64,000 bases of DNA from Scolanthus callimorphus (GCA_033964015.1 CM066919.1:6228101-6292100); one strand, 5' to 3'; positions 13,463 through 24,879 are shown, numbered from the stretch's first letter. Notes: generated by a model not told the origin, from the letters alone. Made by a program: numbers and translations.

Positions 13463-14514
13463 TTGCGTAGTCGCAATTTGTAATAAGTGTCGCAATTTGT
13501 AATACCTGTCGCAATTTGTAATAAAGTTGTTTATCCAGTGAAGTCGGCACGGAAGAAATGTTGAGAAAAAGAATCTTTATTCGAGTTTCAAATAACTTTG
13601 AAATAATGTAAGATAACAATAACGATAACAAACAAGACAAGAGTCATGTGAAATTTCAATATTTTAAACCTAATTTAAGCAAGTTAAAAAAAAAAATGGC
13701 AACTTTTCGGCAACTTTTTGAAAAAAGTAGCAACTTTTGGCAACTTCTAAGTACTTGTGCCGAAGCCTAGGCTGCATCCATTTAAATAAAATGATTTTGA
13801 TATTTTTGAAAGGTTTCATTCATGGAAACTTTTGCAGACAAGTCAGAAATGCCGCGTATAGCCATGCTGGAATAGCAACTTCTCTAGTTCACTATTTCGA
13901 TTCACTATTTCGATTCTCCATACTCTTTCCTAGGAGCTTTCACCTGCACATCTGTGAGAGATTTGCACGAGAACCAATGCATGGGAGCCTGTTTTTATTG
14001 ATCCACATACCGTAACACAACATCGAGCAGCGGCTTTGCCAACGTCATTACGAGTGAAAGTCGTACAATGTATCACCAATTCCGTGATATCTCTAAGGTT
14101 TTGTAAACCTGCATTTTCCAATGAAATTATCGAATTAAGAGGAATATTGCATGGAAGCGGTGTGGTTTTAGCGCTATTGCCGCTGCCCTGTTTTGTGAAG
14201 ATACGGGCACTTCATGGGAAGTAATTGCTAGCTCTGTAGTGCGTTAGTGCATCTGGCCAGTATGTTTGTATAATACCACGCAAATGCTTCGTGACGAATA
14301 TTCTGAAACTTTTGCCTGTACCTTTCTTTTAAACGGAGGCTGTGACACCAATTGTAATTCTTGTTTATTACAAATTGGGACGGAGATGTATAACAAATTG
14401 CGACAGCTTTTGTATTACAAATTGCGACGACTTTATTACAAATTGCGACGAGTTTATTACAAATTGCGACATGTATTACAAATTGCGACAATTATTTTAA
14501 ATTGCGACTGTACA
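13463..14514. mobile_element. 1.05-kb element with iterated subterminal repeats
   Basis: The left end has three direct copies of GTCGCAATTTGTAATA. The right end has about five inverted copies (TTACAAATTGCGAC) between 14375 and 14505. CACGTA flanks both sides (13457-13462 and 14515-14520), a probable target duplication. The interior lacks a recognisable transposase. Iterated subterminal motifs usually bind transposase; here that is inferred. Confidence 0.72.
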
Positions 14515-14653
14515 CACGTAACCTTTTTCCCTTCATAGTTTTAAATTTCATTTCTGGAAATGGCAAGAGGGGCAACTGTTTCAAAACAACCACAGCCGGG
14601 CTGGTCGCGCTGGTGTGAAAGCTTTTCCCTGAGAGTCGGGCCTATATGCTATA

Positions 14654-14859
14654 AGACCCCGTCCACACTACACCGTTTTCAAACGAAAACGGATACTTTT
14701 TGCTCCGTTTTCAAAAAGATTTGCGTCCACACTTATCGTTTTCGTATTGTTTTCGCCGTTTTCGGTGATCGTTTTCGGCGTTGTAGTGTGGACGATAGCC
14801 GTATCCGGAGCAAAAAGTATCCGTTTTCGTTTGAAAACGGCGTAGTGTGGACGGGGTCT
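14654..14859. mobile_element. MITE, GACCCCGTCCACACTAC family, copy 1
   Basis: The termini AGACCCCGTCCACACTACAC mirror GTAGTGTGGACGGGGTCT. Inner arms carry AAAACGGATACTTTTTGCTC and its complement. Related ends occur at 34394, 37553-37898 and 59365-59560. The terminal style resembles hAT-type MITEs, but I could not confirm an 8-bp duplication. Confidence 0.78.
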
Positions 14860-14994
14860 AAGAGTTATCCTAAGAATAAGTGCCAGGGTTTTCAAAACAA
14901 ACTTCTTCTTTGGATAATGAAGACAGAAAGTGTGATTGCAAACTTATTTTTTTTTTTGCCCTTGGATAATCTACCATCTTTACATCTCTTGCTA

Positions 14995-15104
14995 AAGCCT
15001 GGTTCCCATATAGTCTTATCTGTCGTATCAGTCGACCTTGAAACAATGGAAACTGGAATTATTCTATTGTTTCACGGTCGACTGATACGATGGAAACCAG
15101 GCTT
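14995..15104. mobile_element. 110-bp near-perfect palindrome
   Basis: AAGCCTGGTTCCCAT on the left mirrors ATGGAAACCAGGCTT on the right. The arms continue through TCGTATCAGTCGACC with a short spacer. Its ends match the 11691 element, so it is probably a minimal member of the same family. Confidence 0.72.
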
Positions 15105-15981
15105 AAGCTTACCGAGTTACGATGTCTTTGTGTAGTTTGAGATAGGAATCGCACTTATAGAATTGAACATCGCTCATTAGCCGGATTTATGGGGTGAAAT
15201 GGTGTGCTCAAATAATTTTTTAGTTTCATTTTTTTCGCTGGTTCTCCTCTGGCTCATGTGGCAAGTGAAAAAGATAAAAACGTGCTGTTGTGCATTGCAT
15301 AAAACTTGAGAGATATTCAATCCATTTAAAAACATGCCATATAGGTAACATTTGCATTTACTAGCTTATGGTTCTCAATATTGCTCTATTTATTGCAAAA
15401 TAATTTTTTTCAGAGACAAAAAGGGATGCGAATTCAGAGCATTTTTCCAAACCCGGGAGATAAGTTATTCATAAAAAACAGGCCGGATGGATTTAATTGC
15501 CCCCTTTAAAATTAACTCAAAACCACTAACTTCATTTATGTTCTCTTTTTACGGAAATCCTTTTATCTATGATAAAATTGTTCAAAGTAAGAGTTTAAAG
15601 TGGTGATTCAGTTTTGACCATTTTGTCCCTGAAGACTGAAGAATCAAACGCGGCTAAACGTGCAGGCAACAATGTCGCAGCAACAAACATATGCTTCTCA
15701 CACGCCAGAAACATCTTTGTTGTGCAACAATGGCTCATTTAGACAATTTTTGCTACATTGTTGCCACGTTAAGCGCGGAAAAGGCAACATTTTTCGTTGT
15801 TCACACGTTTAGCCTATTGCTGCCTCGTTGAGCAAGGGCTTAAAAACCTGCAAAGCATTGGAATGGTTTTCTTGAGATCTGCAAATTCCAACAAGTTTTC
15901 GAACTCCTACCTATTACCTCCTACCTATTTCAATCAAACAAGGCGCAGGCAAGTGCTATGTTAAAAATTGCTAAATTTCTT

Positions 15982-16150
15982 TAGACTGCTTGCAGCCCCT
16001 TCTTCGGCAAACATCCGTAAATCGAGAGAATGTAACTTCTCTCCCTCTCCTGAGTAACTTGACACTGTAAACAAATCGAAGCGCGCCGCAAGGAAAAAAA
16101 GTTCCCTCGATTTACGGACGTTCGCCGAAGAAGGGGCTGCAAGCAGTCTA
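15982..16150. mobile_element. 169-bp MITE with 9-bp target duplication
   Basis: The termini TAGACTGCTTGCAGCCCCTT mirror AAGGGGCTGCAAGCAGTCTA. The arms run about 50 bases to AATCGAGAG. AAATTTCTT is duplicated exactly at 15973-15981 and 16151-16159. A 9-bp duplication is typical of Mutator-like transposons. Confidence 0.85.
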
Positions 16151-16645
16151 AAATTTCTTTTGGTTAATGATGCTGGTTTTGTTTTCCTGTAGCTTTTATG
16201 ACGGATTTGCGCTCCCAGGCTTCGTGGGGTCCAGTGTTTCCCTATCCGTATCCTCACGCGCAACTGTAAACTCGGTTAGTTGCATTTCAAAAATTCCGCC
16301 GAGATTTTCTTGATAATTTGTTTTCACCATGTGGTTTTTGCTATTAGCTTGTTATTCTTTCTACGTTCTTGTTATAGTTTGAAATGAAAGACTTGACTTT
16401 CACGATCGGCCCAGCACGTATTATCAGTTTTACAGATTTCTTCAGTCGCGCCCTATTTTCATTTTTGAAACGAACTCGAAGCTCCCAAAATCAGCCTTTT
16501 GAAGGTTGCCTGTGAAGTATACACATTTCATTTTAGTCTAAAACGACTTTTTAGAAATGATAAATTGGTTATCGGCGCTTTTTATACTGCGGAATATAGC
16601 CGCGGAATATAGTATTTTTATTCCGCTAAATCGGAAAGGTCTATA

Positions 16646-17077
16646 GTGGGAAATTGTGGATAATCTTCATGTGTTTGAAAAGTTTGTTTACGTCAGAAGC
16701 GACGCCCATGCACTTTGCCATTAGCCAAGATTGAGGGCACGGTTGATAGCACTGAACTCTATTATGCGGGGGAACTCTCACTGAAATTCGTTATATTTAC
16801 GCCTGGTTTGACTTGGTGAATACTGAGTTAGGTATACTTCAGAGTAAAACTGAAAAAGTTACTGACTGAAGTGTAAACCAATCGATCGTAGTGATTACAT
16901 CAGTTCTAGTAAAACCTAAGGCAGTGATTGCAAAGTAACTGCAAATTACTCACGGACAGTCATCTGAGATCCGGTCTATCAAAATAAAGATTAAAAGATA
17001 AGTCGGAATCTTCAAACTCCTGGGCAGAAGTGGGCGTTTAAAAGGCTTGATCGCTAAGAGAATAAACGCGGGGATAG
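16646..17077. other. no gene seen
   Basis: AT-rich non-coding sequence between the composite element and the LINE fragment. Nothing recognisable. Confidence 0.5.
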
Positions 17078-17400
17078 TATAATAATATAATAATAATAAT
17101 AGTACTTTATTTATACACGGTAATTACATTCAGCTAAAAATCTAGAAATACTGGTTTACAAAATAAAAATACTCAGACGAAAGAAGAAAAATCCGAAACC
17201 CAAACCATTATATACATTCCCACCCCATGTAACAAATTTATAAGACTAATTACACTTAGCAAAGTTTGTTTCTAAAACTAAAAATAGATGGTTATTAGGA
17301 AGAGAGTTCCATACTGCAGCTCCGCGATAAGAAAGGCTACGCTTCTTAAACTCAGTGTTGGGCTTTGGTAACGTTAGATTATTTTCGACTCCCTCAAGCC
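17078..17400 (-). mobile_element. LINE 3' fragment (CR1/L2-like)
   Basis: On the minus strand, positions about 17387 down to 17246 encode the familiar carboxyl end of LINE reverse-transcriptase proteins: a lysine/arginine-rich stretch, then SYRGAAVWNSLP, and a stop at 17246-17248. About 140 bases of 3' UTR follow, ending in an ATT-type microsatellite (17078-17102). The rest of the element is missing, as expected for 5' truncation during target-primed reverse transcription. CR1/L2 is a judgement from the motif and tail. Confidence 0.75.
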
Positions 17401-17981
17401 ATAGTTATGGCGTTTAGAGGTTTTATGAAAAAGTTCAGATAGTCATGTGCAGCAAGAACTCAAATACGCGCCTTAGGTACGTCAGCGAGGAATGACCATT
17501 TCTCTTCTTAATTTTTATTTCAATCACGGCATAGAAAATGTGCTGCTACAGAAGAAGAGACTTCGTGTGTCATTTTAAAAAGCGTGGGTCGGTCCAATCA
17601 AAAATCGGAACTAGCGTCTTGAAAACGCCCCCAATCGTTTAAGCATCTTATAAAGTTCTTATGAGAAAATTCACTAATCTTTTTAAAAATGTGTTTTAAA
17701 ATGTGTTTACGTGTCCACGTCCGGTCCTCTACAATAATTTTATGCTGTGCTTGTACCAAGCACGATGCAAGAAAAACAAATGTTCTGCTTTTACAGAAGC
17801 TATTACGTATTTATAGAAACTTTTTTTTGCATCTAAATCCTCGGGGAAAGTGATTATATTAGGGAAAAACTGTTTGTTATATATTTTTTTAACTAGAAAA
17901 ACTGTTTATTATAAGGCAGGTAACCGAAGGGTTTTGGGGCTAAGCTCCGGGCATTAAATGGATAGGGCTCCGGCCACTTAT

Positions 17982-18077
17982 TGGCTCATAAGAGATTTGA
18001 CTGGTGGAACAGCAAAGCCAAAAACAAATCTAGGTTTTTAAAACGCGGGTCGCGATGCAACGATTTTAGCTGTAATA
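17982..18077. mobile_element. half copy of the GTTGCATCGCGACCC MITE
   Basis: This matches the right half of the 7362-7630 element: GGCTCATAAG, TTTGACTGG, and GGGTCGCGATGCAACGATTT. The left arm is absent. It abuts the LINE remnant that follows. Confidence 0.6.
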
Positions 18078-18078
18078 A

Positions 18079-18470
18079 TGGCTATTCCCCAAAATGTATT
18101 TCCAGTAAATTCGACAAAGTATCAACCCCTTATAACTCCAGCGACGTATCAGTCAAAATTTAAATTACCGCTTCCCAAAACCAACTAATGGGAAATCACA
18201 GTTCAGTTATGAAGGGGCATACATCTGGGATAAACTACCCGAGGGACTAAGGGAGAGTAGATCAATGTCAACATTTAAATCTAAATTGAAAGATCTGCCC
18301 CCAGCTCTTCAAACAAATTTAACTCTACTTCGATTTTAGCAATTTATACCTATATTTATACATATTGTATTTATACTTTTTCATTTTATATTACGGTAGA
18401 TATACACACGGTTTATGTCAACCAACTTGCTGATAGAATTCCATGTATAAATAAAATGTATCTATCTATG
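18079..18470 (+). mobile_element. LINE 3' fragment with frameshift
   Basis: Translation gives a LINE-type carboxyl terminus: an FSYEGAYIWDKLPEGLR motif followed by STFKSKLK and a stop at 18337-18339. The upstream part (from ATG 18079, IPQNVFPVNSTKYQPLI) is in another frame, so at least one indel near 18190 breaks it. The 3' end is the tetranucleotide run TATCTATCTATG near 18459. It belongs to a different LINE lineage from the 17.1-kb fragment. Confidence 0.72.
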
Positions 18471-18519
18471 CGTTCTCGTCACCTGGGTGTTGTGGGTAAT
18501 TTCAAGATGGAGGCTCTGA

Positions 18520-18926
18520 CATTCTCGTACCCAGAGCTCCCCGGCTCGTCACCTCGCGGGGGACACTCTGGGGGCATCCGTTTGAGGGCCTTCGCTGATT
18601 GGCTGATTTTGAACGTTGGGGCATGCGCAGAAAGTTGTTTCTCTCAACGGCTCTGTATCAAATCTCGCGCATGCGTCAATGGTTCTCACCAGAGCCGGGG
18701 TTCGAGCATTCTCGAACCCAGAGCTCCCCGGCTCGTCACCTCGCGGGGAGGCTCTGGTGACAGCCATTGACGCATGCGCGAGATTTGATACAGAGCCGCT
18801 GAGAGAAACACCTTTCTGCGCATGCCCCAACGATTAAAATCAGCCAATCAGCGAAGGTCCTCAAATGGATCTCCCCAGAGCCTCCCCTGCGAGCAGACGA
18901 GCCGGGGAACTCTGGGTTCGAGAATG
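18520..18926. mobile_element. GC-rich foldback element
   Basis: The left arm begins CATTCTCGTACCCAGAGCTC and the right arm ends with GAGCTCTGGGTTCGAGAATG-like sequence. A third, central copy of CCCAGAGCTCCCCGGCTCGT lies at 18718, so two palindromes overlap or one arm duplicated. The open frames seen on both strands here are by-products of the repeat, including its GGGGCATGCGCAGAAAG words. Confidence 0.7.
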
Positions 18927-18930
18927 TGGT

Positions 18931-20317
18931 TCGAGAATGGCGCTGGCCCCACTTATCATGCGCGCTTTGCCCATGTGTAACAGGTCGGAATTTTAACAAG
19001 CGGCACTTAGTGCGAAGATGTATTGTGTCTGCAATAACTTTGCACTCGCTATCTAGTGACATGAAATACCTTTTAGAGAGCTCAGCTCAGGGCAATTGAA
19101 TATAAACAGAGGACAAAAGTAGTGCAATTTTGATTTTTTTTTCCTGACTGTTTCGTCCTTTTTTTAATACAACTTAGCCCAATATTGATAATATGTTTTA
19201 GCCAAAAAAAACAACAGAATATAAGAAACAGAATGTTGTAATTACCTCAACCGTCGAAAACCTACAATTACCTATTATGGGGAGAAAAAAAACCTTAGGT
19301 GATAATTATAGAGTGAATGAAAAACAGGTCCCGGCCATGTGGCATACATATTAGATTCAATTTCTGTTTTATCTCTCTAGGAGGGCGACTAAGAAACAAT
19401 AATATGGCCACCCGTATGGCAGAACTTTACAACCTGTTGCACTTATAAATCCAATCTAGGGGACAAACATTATACCTGTCCAAAAGTGTTGATCAATGAA
19501 ATGTTTTTTATTGGTGTGTCAGCTGAAATTACTAAGAGCTCCTTAAACATGAGGTGTTTCTATGCTTGATTTTCAAACGTAAGCCGTGGTATAACAGAAA
19601 GTTTTTTAAAGTACTTGTTCGATCACTGAGATGCTAAGACGGAAGATATGTGGAATACAACCGTTAATTGGCCCATAAGCTCTCGCGGGGTTCAAGGGAC
19701 AAGCCCCCCTAGGCAGAAATACCCTTATTTTCTTGTCGTAAGCAACTGAGCAAACAAGAGAATAATTTGAAATTATAGCTATCCAATGTAATGGAAAATT
19801 AACTCTCTTCGAACCCACTCCAGCTCAAACACTCGGGAAACCCGTGGAAAACTAAAACCTAAATCAAAAACATGGAATAGCTAGCTTTGCGGGAAAACTA
19901 GGTGGTCTATGTCCGGGGGGGACGTAAACATGAGCAAAAGCAACCAAAAGATGAGAACTAGCGTTTTGCACACCCCTCTGTAACAGACCCGACGAACATT
20001 TCTTATGAGCCCCTCCTCCAAATACGAATGATCCTTTCCAATCCCCCAAGTCGCACAGAAAAGAAGTGGATATTAGACTGTCATGTTCAAATTCCATCGT
20101 AGCTTAGAACAATATTTATGTCCAAGTTGGCTAAATCAGACGATATTTTAGGTAGTTGTGAAAAATCGAGCAGGATAATTGTTTTATTATTCACCACAAA
20201 CATCCCAGCTTGAACCAAACCCACCAAAAGGCGAACTCGTGCCTAACAAATTTTGTTTCCGATAACAACAACGTTTGATAAATTTTCGACACTAGGTTTT
20301 TTTAACTCCAGAGCAAA
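18931..20317. other. no gene seen
   Basis: Non-coding stretch with short poly-A and poly-T runs and no open frame of interest. No convincing splice sites or transposon ends were found. Confidence 0.5.
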
Positions 20318-20952
20318 TAGACCACCCAAATTCAGATCATGTGATGATTCCTTTGGGTGGTTCCAATAGACCTCCTCGGCTTGGGCGTAATGTTTTCCCA
20401 TTTCAGATCACGTGGCATTCCCATGAGTATTCCCTCTTTCTTTTTCTGCTACGCACTGAAGGATATATGAATTTAGTAGAAACACTCTCGCATACTATCG
20501 CGAATCCTGCAATCAAATTGGCTCCACTACTCACTATCTATCACGTAATAGATAGTGAATAGCGAAAACGCTAGCGAAAAACTCTCTAAAACTATGAAAA
20601 TCAATGCGTTTTAGCAACAACTCGAAGGTAGTATGCTAGTGGGTTTCTACTAAAACAATTAGACTACTCGTTTCTATGAGTCAAATAGTCAATCGTTAAC
20701 TATCTATTGACTCATAGAAAACTCGAACTCGTAGTCTAATTGTTAAATGGAAGCATTTCAAACAAAGAGAGAATACTCATGGGAATGCCACGTGATCTGA
20801 AATGGGCAAAACATTACGCCCAAGCCGAGGAGGTCTATTGTTCATCTTATACGTGCTCGGTCTTGTGTGAGAAATTGCACTATTCTAACCACCCAAGGAA
20901 ATCATCGCATGATCTGAATTGGGTGGGAACAAAATGTAAACACCGTTAGCCG
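20318..20952. mobile_element. second copy of the TAGACAAAACCGG MITE, interrupted
   Basis: The right arm (CCACCCAAGGAAATCATCGC through AACACCGTTAGCCGACTTGG) matches the 5780-5992 element. The left arm is shortened to TAGACCACCCAAATTCAGA. The 473-bp element at 20366-20838 lies inside it, so the order of insertion is clear. Confidence 0.7.
20366..20838. mobile_element. MITE with ATAGAC termini, copy 2
   Basis: The ends ATAGACCTCCTCGGCTTGGG and its mirror match the 11327-11533 copy. The core is larger and has its own hairpins around ACTATCTATCACGTAATAGA. It sits inside the older 20318-20952 element. Confidence 0.78.
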
Positions 20953-22190
20953 ACTTGGTCTATATATGTATGTTTTATATTCTTGGTTTGCATGTGACGT
21001 CACTGGCAGCCATGTTGGTGGTGCAGAACAAAAGAAAGTTAATTTGCTCCTTTCATTCAGGTCACCAACATGACCGCCGTGCTTTTGTTATTTTATTCCT
21101 TATTTATTCAAAGGAATGATTGCAAATCAAGAATACCTTATAGTTTGGTATCAGCTTTTGTACCTCTCAGCCTTTATCCGTATTAAACGAGATTTCATTA
21201 AGTTTCGAAACAGATTCTGATTGGCTGACTAAACAACGTTCTAAGCCACTAGGAACGTATAGAAAACGCGGCAAAGCAACAGTTAGCCAATCAGAAACGA
21301 CAGAAATTCAACATCTGACCAATCAGGAGAAGAGAAGTGAGTCTGCGAGTTGCGACACTGTATTTGTTTTTTCTTGTCATTCTGATTGGTTAACTAAACA
21401 AAGATCCAAGACATTAAAGTGCATATGAAACGAAATCTTTTTTGGATCTCTGGATGGATCATTGTAAGACAAACATCCTGACCAAGTTTGAGAAAGATTT
21501 GATAAATAGCCGCGAAGCTATGCGCTTGCAAAGTCACGAGTTTTGTGGCTAGCTAATTTGCATGCGAGCAATGTAATTTGACGCATCATTTTGTTTGCTT
21601 CTGTACAAAGATTATGACCGCGATCACGCTAAAAACCTAACTTGCATACTATAGAAGTCTTATAACCTTACAAAACCGGTTGGTTAGGTAGATAAAAATG
21701 TTTTCCTTGAGCTGTCTTTATTTGAATTCCCTGCTGCATGTCTGAAGGGCAGAAAAAAAACAAATTCGTCATTTTCTTTAATCTCGACTTTGAGTGTAGA
21801 AACAAAATTACGTCACGAAACAGTGTCATCTGATATCCTGAATGCCTAATGTACTAGCCAAAGATCACAGCAAAATACGTAACTTTGAACTGTCATAACT
21901 TCGCAGCATTTTACCGAAATTCTTTTAAACTTGCAGTACTTACTTCTTTAAAAAACGATGTGTCGAATAATGTAAAAACTGATTTCGTTTCATGCCCACC
22001 ATCAACCGAGAGCCATTGCGGGCTATTAGCCAATTATAGCAGCCAAAAAACAAGCAAACGGGGCGCAAAGGCTTCCGGTTGAAGATGGGCCTTTAACCAA
22101 TAGAAACGTATATATAATAGGCAAGTCTGATATATTTTCTATAATCATCTTAAATACGCTCTAATTAGTATGAACTAGAACAACATATTC
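20953..22190. other. no gene seen
   Basis: Non-coding, with several CCAATCAGA words near 21215-21385 that look like decayed repeat sequence. No supported coding exon. Confidence 0.5.
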
Positions 22191-22422
22191 GGGGATGGAA
22201 GCTGAATAAGTGGACCTTGATTATTCCTTATTCTTTGACATTTTTCTTCAATTATTCATTATTCCTTTTCATTATTTAGGCGTTATTCACTATTCACACA
22301 ACCATTATTCCTTATTCATTTAATGTAGGAACTTCTTATTCATTATTCCTCGCCTTTTCGACGCAATTATTCATTTGTTCGTAACACCCGTCATTCATAA
22401 TTCATTATTCAGCTTCCACCCC
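22191..22422. mobile_element. MITE with TTATTC-rich interior
   Basis: The termini GGGGATGGAAGCTGAATAA and TTATTCAGCTTCCACCCC are inverted. The core is a low-complexity run of ATTATTCCTTATTCA words. No coding capacity. Confidence 0.7.
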
Positions 22423-22429
22423 ATATATA

Positions 22430-22740
22430 TGACAATTTCTTTTGTGTTAACTAGACATTTTCCTTGACATCCATTTCATGTCTTATTCCAGAGTATCGTT
22501 AACGTCTTGAGGCCCCTCTGGGTCAGCCTTCCATTCTGTTGGTCCTCAGCGTCTTGCTTCAACTGATGATGTACTTCCGGGTTCTTCATGTTCCTGGGAC
22601 CTGGGTAACGGAGACAACACTTGTAAATGCATGCTCTGATTGGTCGCCAGGCCGTGTCACGCTCTGATTGGTCGCAAGGCCGTGTCACGCTCTGATTGTC
22701 GCAAGGCCGTGGTGTTATTACAGTACACAATCACGATTTT
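22430..22740 (-). repeat. dispersed repeat with CCAAT array, copy 1
   Basis: Reverse orientation of the repeat found at 32419-33235 and 48559-49562. It holds three tandem copies of a 28-bp unit containing CCAATCAGAGCGTGACACGG, then the conserved GGCCCAGGAACAT-like and GAAATTGTCATA stretches. Confidence 0.72.
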
Positions 22741-22792
22741 CATGGTGAGTAGTAGAATGGGCCATGAGGGCGAGAGGAATAATTGTTTTAGT

Positions 22793-22970
22793 CAAATCAC
22801 ACTAGTAGGTCAATTTGTAAGTGCCAAAAAATGTTTTTGTTCTGGTCATTGTGACATTTTCTGGCTTTCAAATCCGACACTTTTCGCTACTAGTAGGCTA
22901 TAACTTATAGCCTACTTGTAGCTCAACCAATCAGAACGCCGCATTGATAATAGACCACTAGTGTGATTTG
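22793..22970. mobile_element. MITE ending CAAATCACACTAGT
   Basis: CAAATCACACTAGT on the left mirrors ACTAGTGTGATTTG on the right. A perfect inner palindrome, GGCTATAACTTATAGCC, lies at 22896. No coding capacity. Confidence 0.65.
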
Positions 22971-22990
22971 GCTAATTTGCTATATTCACC

Positions 22991-23136
22991 TTTAGTATAA
23001 TTACTCAAGCGATTCCGCGCGCTGATTGAAAGCATTGGGAATCGCGAGCGCGCTTTATTACGAGAAAAAATATATATCCCTGAACCAGACCTTTTTTGGC
23101 AAAAATCTTAAAAGTCGCTTGAATAATTATACTAAA
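22991..23136. mobile_element. MITE ending TTTAGTATAATTA
   Basis: TTTAGTATAATTACTCAAGC on the left mirrors GCTTGAATAATTATACTAAA on the right. It lies immediately after the previous element. No coding capacity. Confidence 0.65.
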
Positions 23137-23372
23137 ACAATCGTCTACTTCGTCTCGGTGACTATTCGCCGATCAATTTCGACTAATTGTTAAATATGGG
23201 GATCCTAAGGTTGGGGGAAAATCAGCTCAACTTGTCCTTAATTTGCAGCGACGCTCAATAGATACTCAGTAATTTTCAAATCGAAGCAATAGCTAAAAGG
23301 TAGCACTTGTGAAGATTTTAATCATTTTACAAGACGATTGATTTTGCGATCTATATGAAGCAAAACTTAAGA

Positions 23373-23698
23373 GAATGGGGAGTTTGCAGGTGTTGCGTGA
23401 CATTTTCAATCTTGATCCTAATAAAATGAAACTACCATATTTGAAAAGAGCTTGCCGAAATCAGAAAAAGGCGAAAATTTGAGTTGATTTGGGTAAATAT
23501 TAGCAAAGTTATTGGCGCCCGAAGTAGGCCGTTTCTCTATATGTTTAATGTTGACGCTCATAACTTCTGTGTTATTTATCGAAACCACCTCAAATTTGAG
23601 GATTTTACAGATTCGGTGAGCTCTTTTCCAATATGGTATTTTTATTTTGCTAGGATCAAAATTAAAAATGTCACGCAACACCTGCAAACTCCCCATTC
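23373..23698. mobile_element. 326-bp MITE with 80-bp arms
   Basis: The arms start GAATGGGGAGTTTGCAGGTG and end with the exact mirror. They continue through GTTGCGTGACATTTT and the AAGAGCTT / GAGCTCTTTT words. The open frames crossing it on both strands are by-products of the repeat. Confidence 0.75.
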
Positions 23699-23864
23699 GA
23701 CGCCCAAGTCAGGTCTTGAATCCAGGTGTCAGCGGTGGGATACGAGTACTCTTGCATATCCTTTGATTCGTTAAAAAAATATATCGATTCTCGGAGCTCA
23801 AAATCGGTCGGAAAACAATGTAGCTTTAGAATGAAAAATGGTATAGAATTCCTACCATCGTTGG

Positions 23865-24011
23865 CTAAATTCCCCAGACTGGTCTCCTCTTCCTCGGTAA
23901 GTTTGCCGTTGCGTCTTCTGCGGCGACGACGCCTCCACGGTTGGATTCAGAAAACTGATCAACGATCAACATCGAGACAAGAAGCAGGGCAATCAGGCAC
24001 TTGGAGTTCAT
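23865..24011 (-). pseudogene. secreted arginine-rich peptide gene, copy A (frame-shifted)
   Basis: Copy A of the three-member family also found at 28149 and 38065. The ATG at 24011 follows a 3' splice site (CTCCCTCGTAG) directly, so it opens exon 2. Residues 1-25 form a signal peptide (MNSKCLIALLLVSMLIVDQF, then SESN). Relative to copy B, one base is missing in the AACGCGTGG stretch. The poly-arginine frame is lost, and the frame ends after 48 codons with RKRRPVWGI. A 758-bp intron (24012-24769) separates it from the non-coding exon whose donor is AAAG/GTAGGTCG at 24770. It may be a pseudogene, an assembly error, or a diverged peptide. Copies A and B point away from each other with their promoters about 2.2 kb apart. 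Confidence 0.6.
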
Positions 24012-24847
24012 CTACGAGGGAGAAATGAAAGAAAATAATGTCGACATGTTCTGAACTATTTATTGTACTATGAGAATCGCAAAATATGAAAACAGCCAAC
24101 AAGTGTCCATTACTAAGGCCTAGGGCATACGTCGAATAGACCTTTTTCCAAAATGGCCGCCGCAAATTCACATGTCTTAAAATTAAACTGACTGAAAATC
24201 AGACACTGGCACTAGAAAGACAGCCAACAAGTGTCCGTACTAAGAGTGAGAATTTCTACATTAAAGTCATAAAAGCGTGGTTGTGTTTTAGAAACACATT
24301 TTATACTGGAACTTTCATAGTCTTCGAACTCCACGCCAACTGACAAAACCGCGGTCTGGCTTCCGTCAATCAAACAAGTGAGCGACCATTGGTGATTCTG
24401 CAGACCATATGAGAGATTTTGTTAAATGAAAGAGATTAGAAAGGCTTTAAAACAAAATGTAAAATGTAATGCTTTAAAACATCCATGTCTTACATTTGAT
24501 TAATGTCTTACATTAGGTTTGATTGAAGAAAGCACAAAGTGGGACTTCGCAGAAATATGAAAATGGTAGTAAACTTTTTTGTTTTCAGTAAATGCAATCA
24601 ACGTGACTTTAGTCTCCCAGAAAAGAAGCCACTACTCTCGTAGCTTCATTTCAAAATCGCGGTGTGCAACGAAAAAAAAAAAAAACGCGGGCGATACTCA
24701 GATGGAGCTCCCCCCTTTCAAAAATTTCTGGATTCGCCACCGCGTTCATTTAATAGTGCATCGACCTACCTTTGCGATTTGTTGAACTTGTTCACGTTGG
24801 CTGCTTGTAACTGAAGTGTCTGTGGTCTTTCTCGATCACCCTCGCTC

Positions 24848-24879
24848 CTTATATAGCACGTAGGGAGGTTTTTGACTCA
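24848..24879 (-). promoter_or_regulatory. promoter of peptide gene copy A
   Basis: On the minus strand a TATA box (TATATAAG, 24855-24848) lies about 20 bases downstream of an AP-1-like TGAGTCA (24879-24873). The surrounding sequence (CTCCCTACGTGC, AGGAGCGAGG) is nearly the same in copies B and C, which supports function. Transcription probably starts near 24825. Confidence 0.75.

Larger units (their letters stand above)
13322..16645. mobile_element. 3.3-kb composite with inverted ends
   Basis: The left end AAGACCTTTCCGATTTAGCG (13323) mirrors the right end CGCTAAATCGGAAAGGTCT (16623-16641), flanked by ATA and ATA. A second inverted word, GCGGAATATAG / CTATATTCCGC, lies just inside. At least four other elements sit inside (13463, 14654, 14995, 15982). 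No transposase frame is visible, so it is either a dead element swollen by insertions or two linked copies of a short element. Confidence 0.55.

Noticed and set aside
18549..19062. Overlapping open frames on both strands with similar peptides
   Set aside because: The palindromic foldback element at 18520-18926 gives the same words on both strands.
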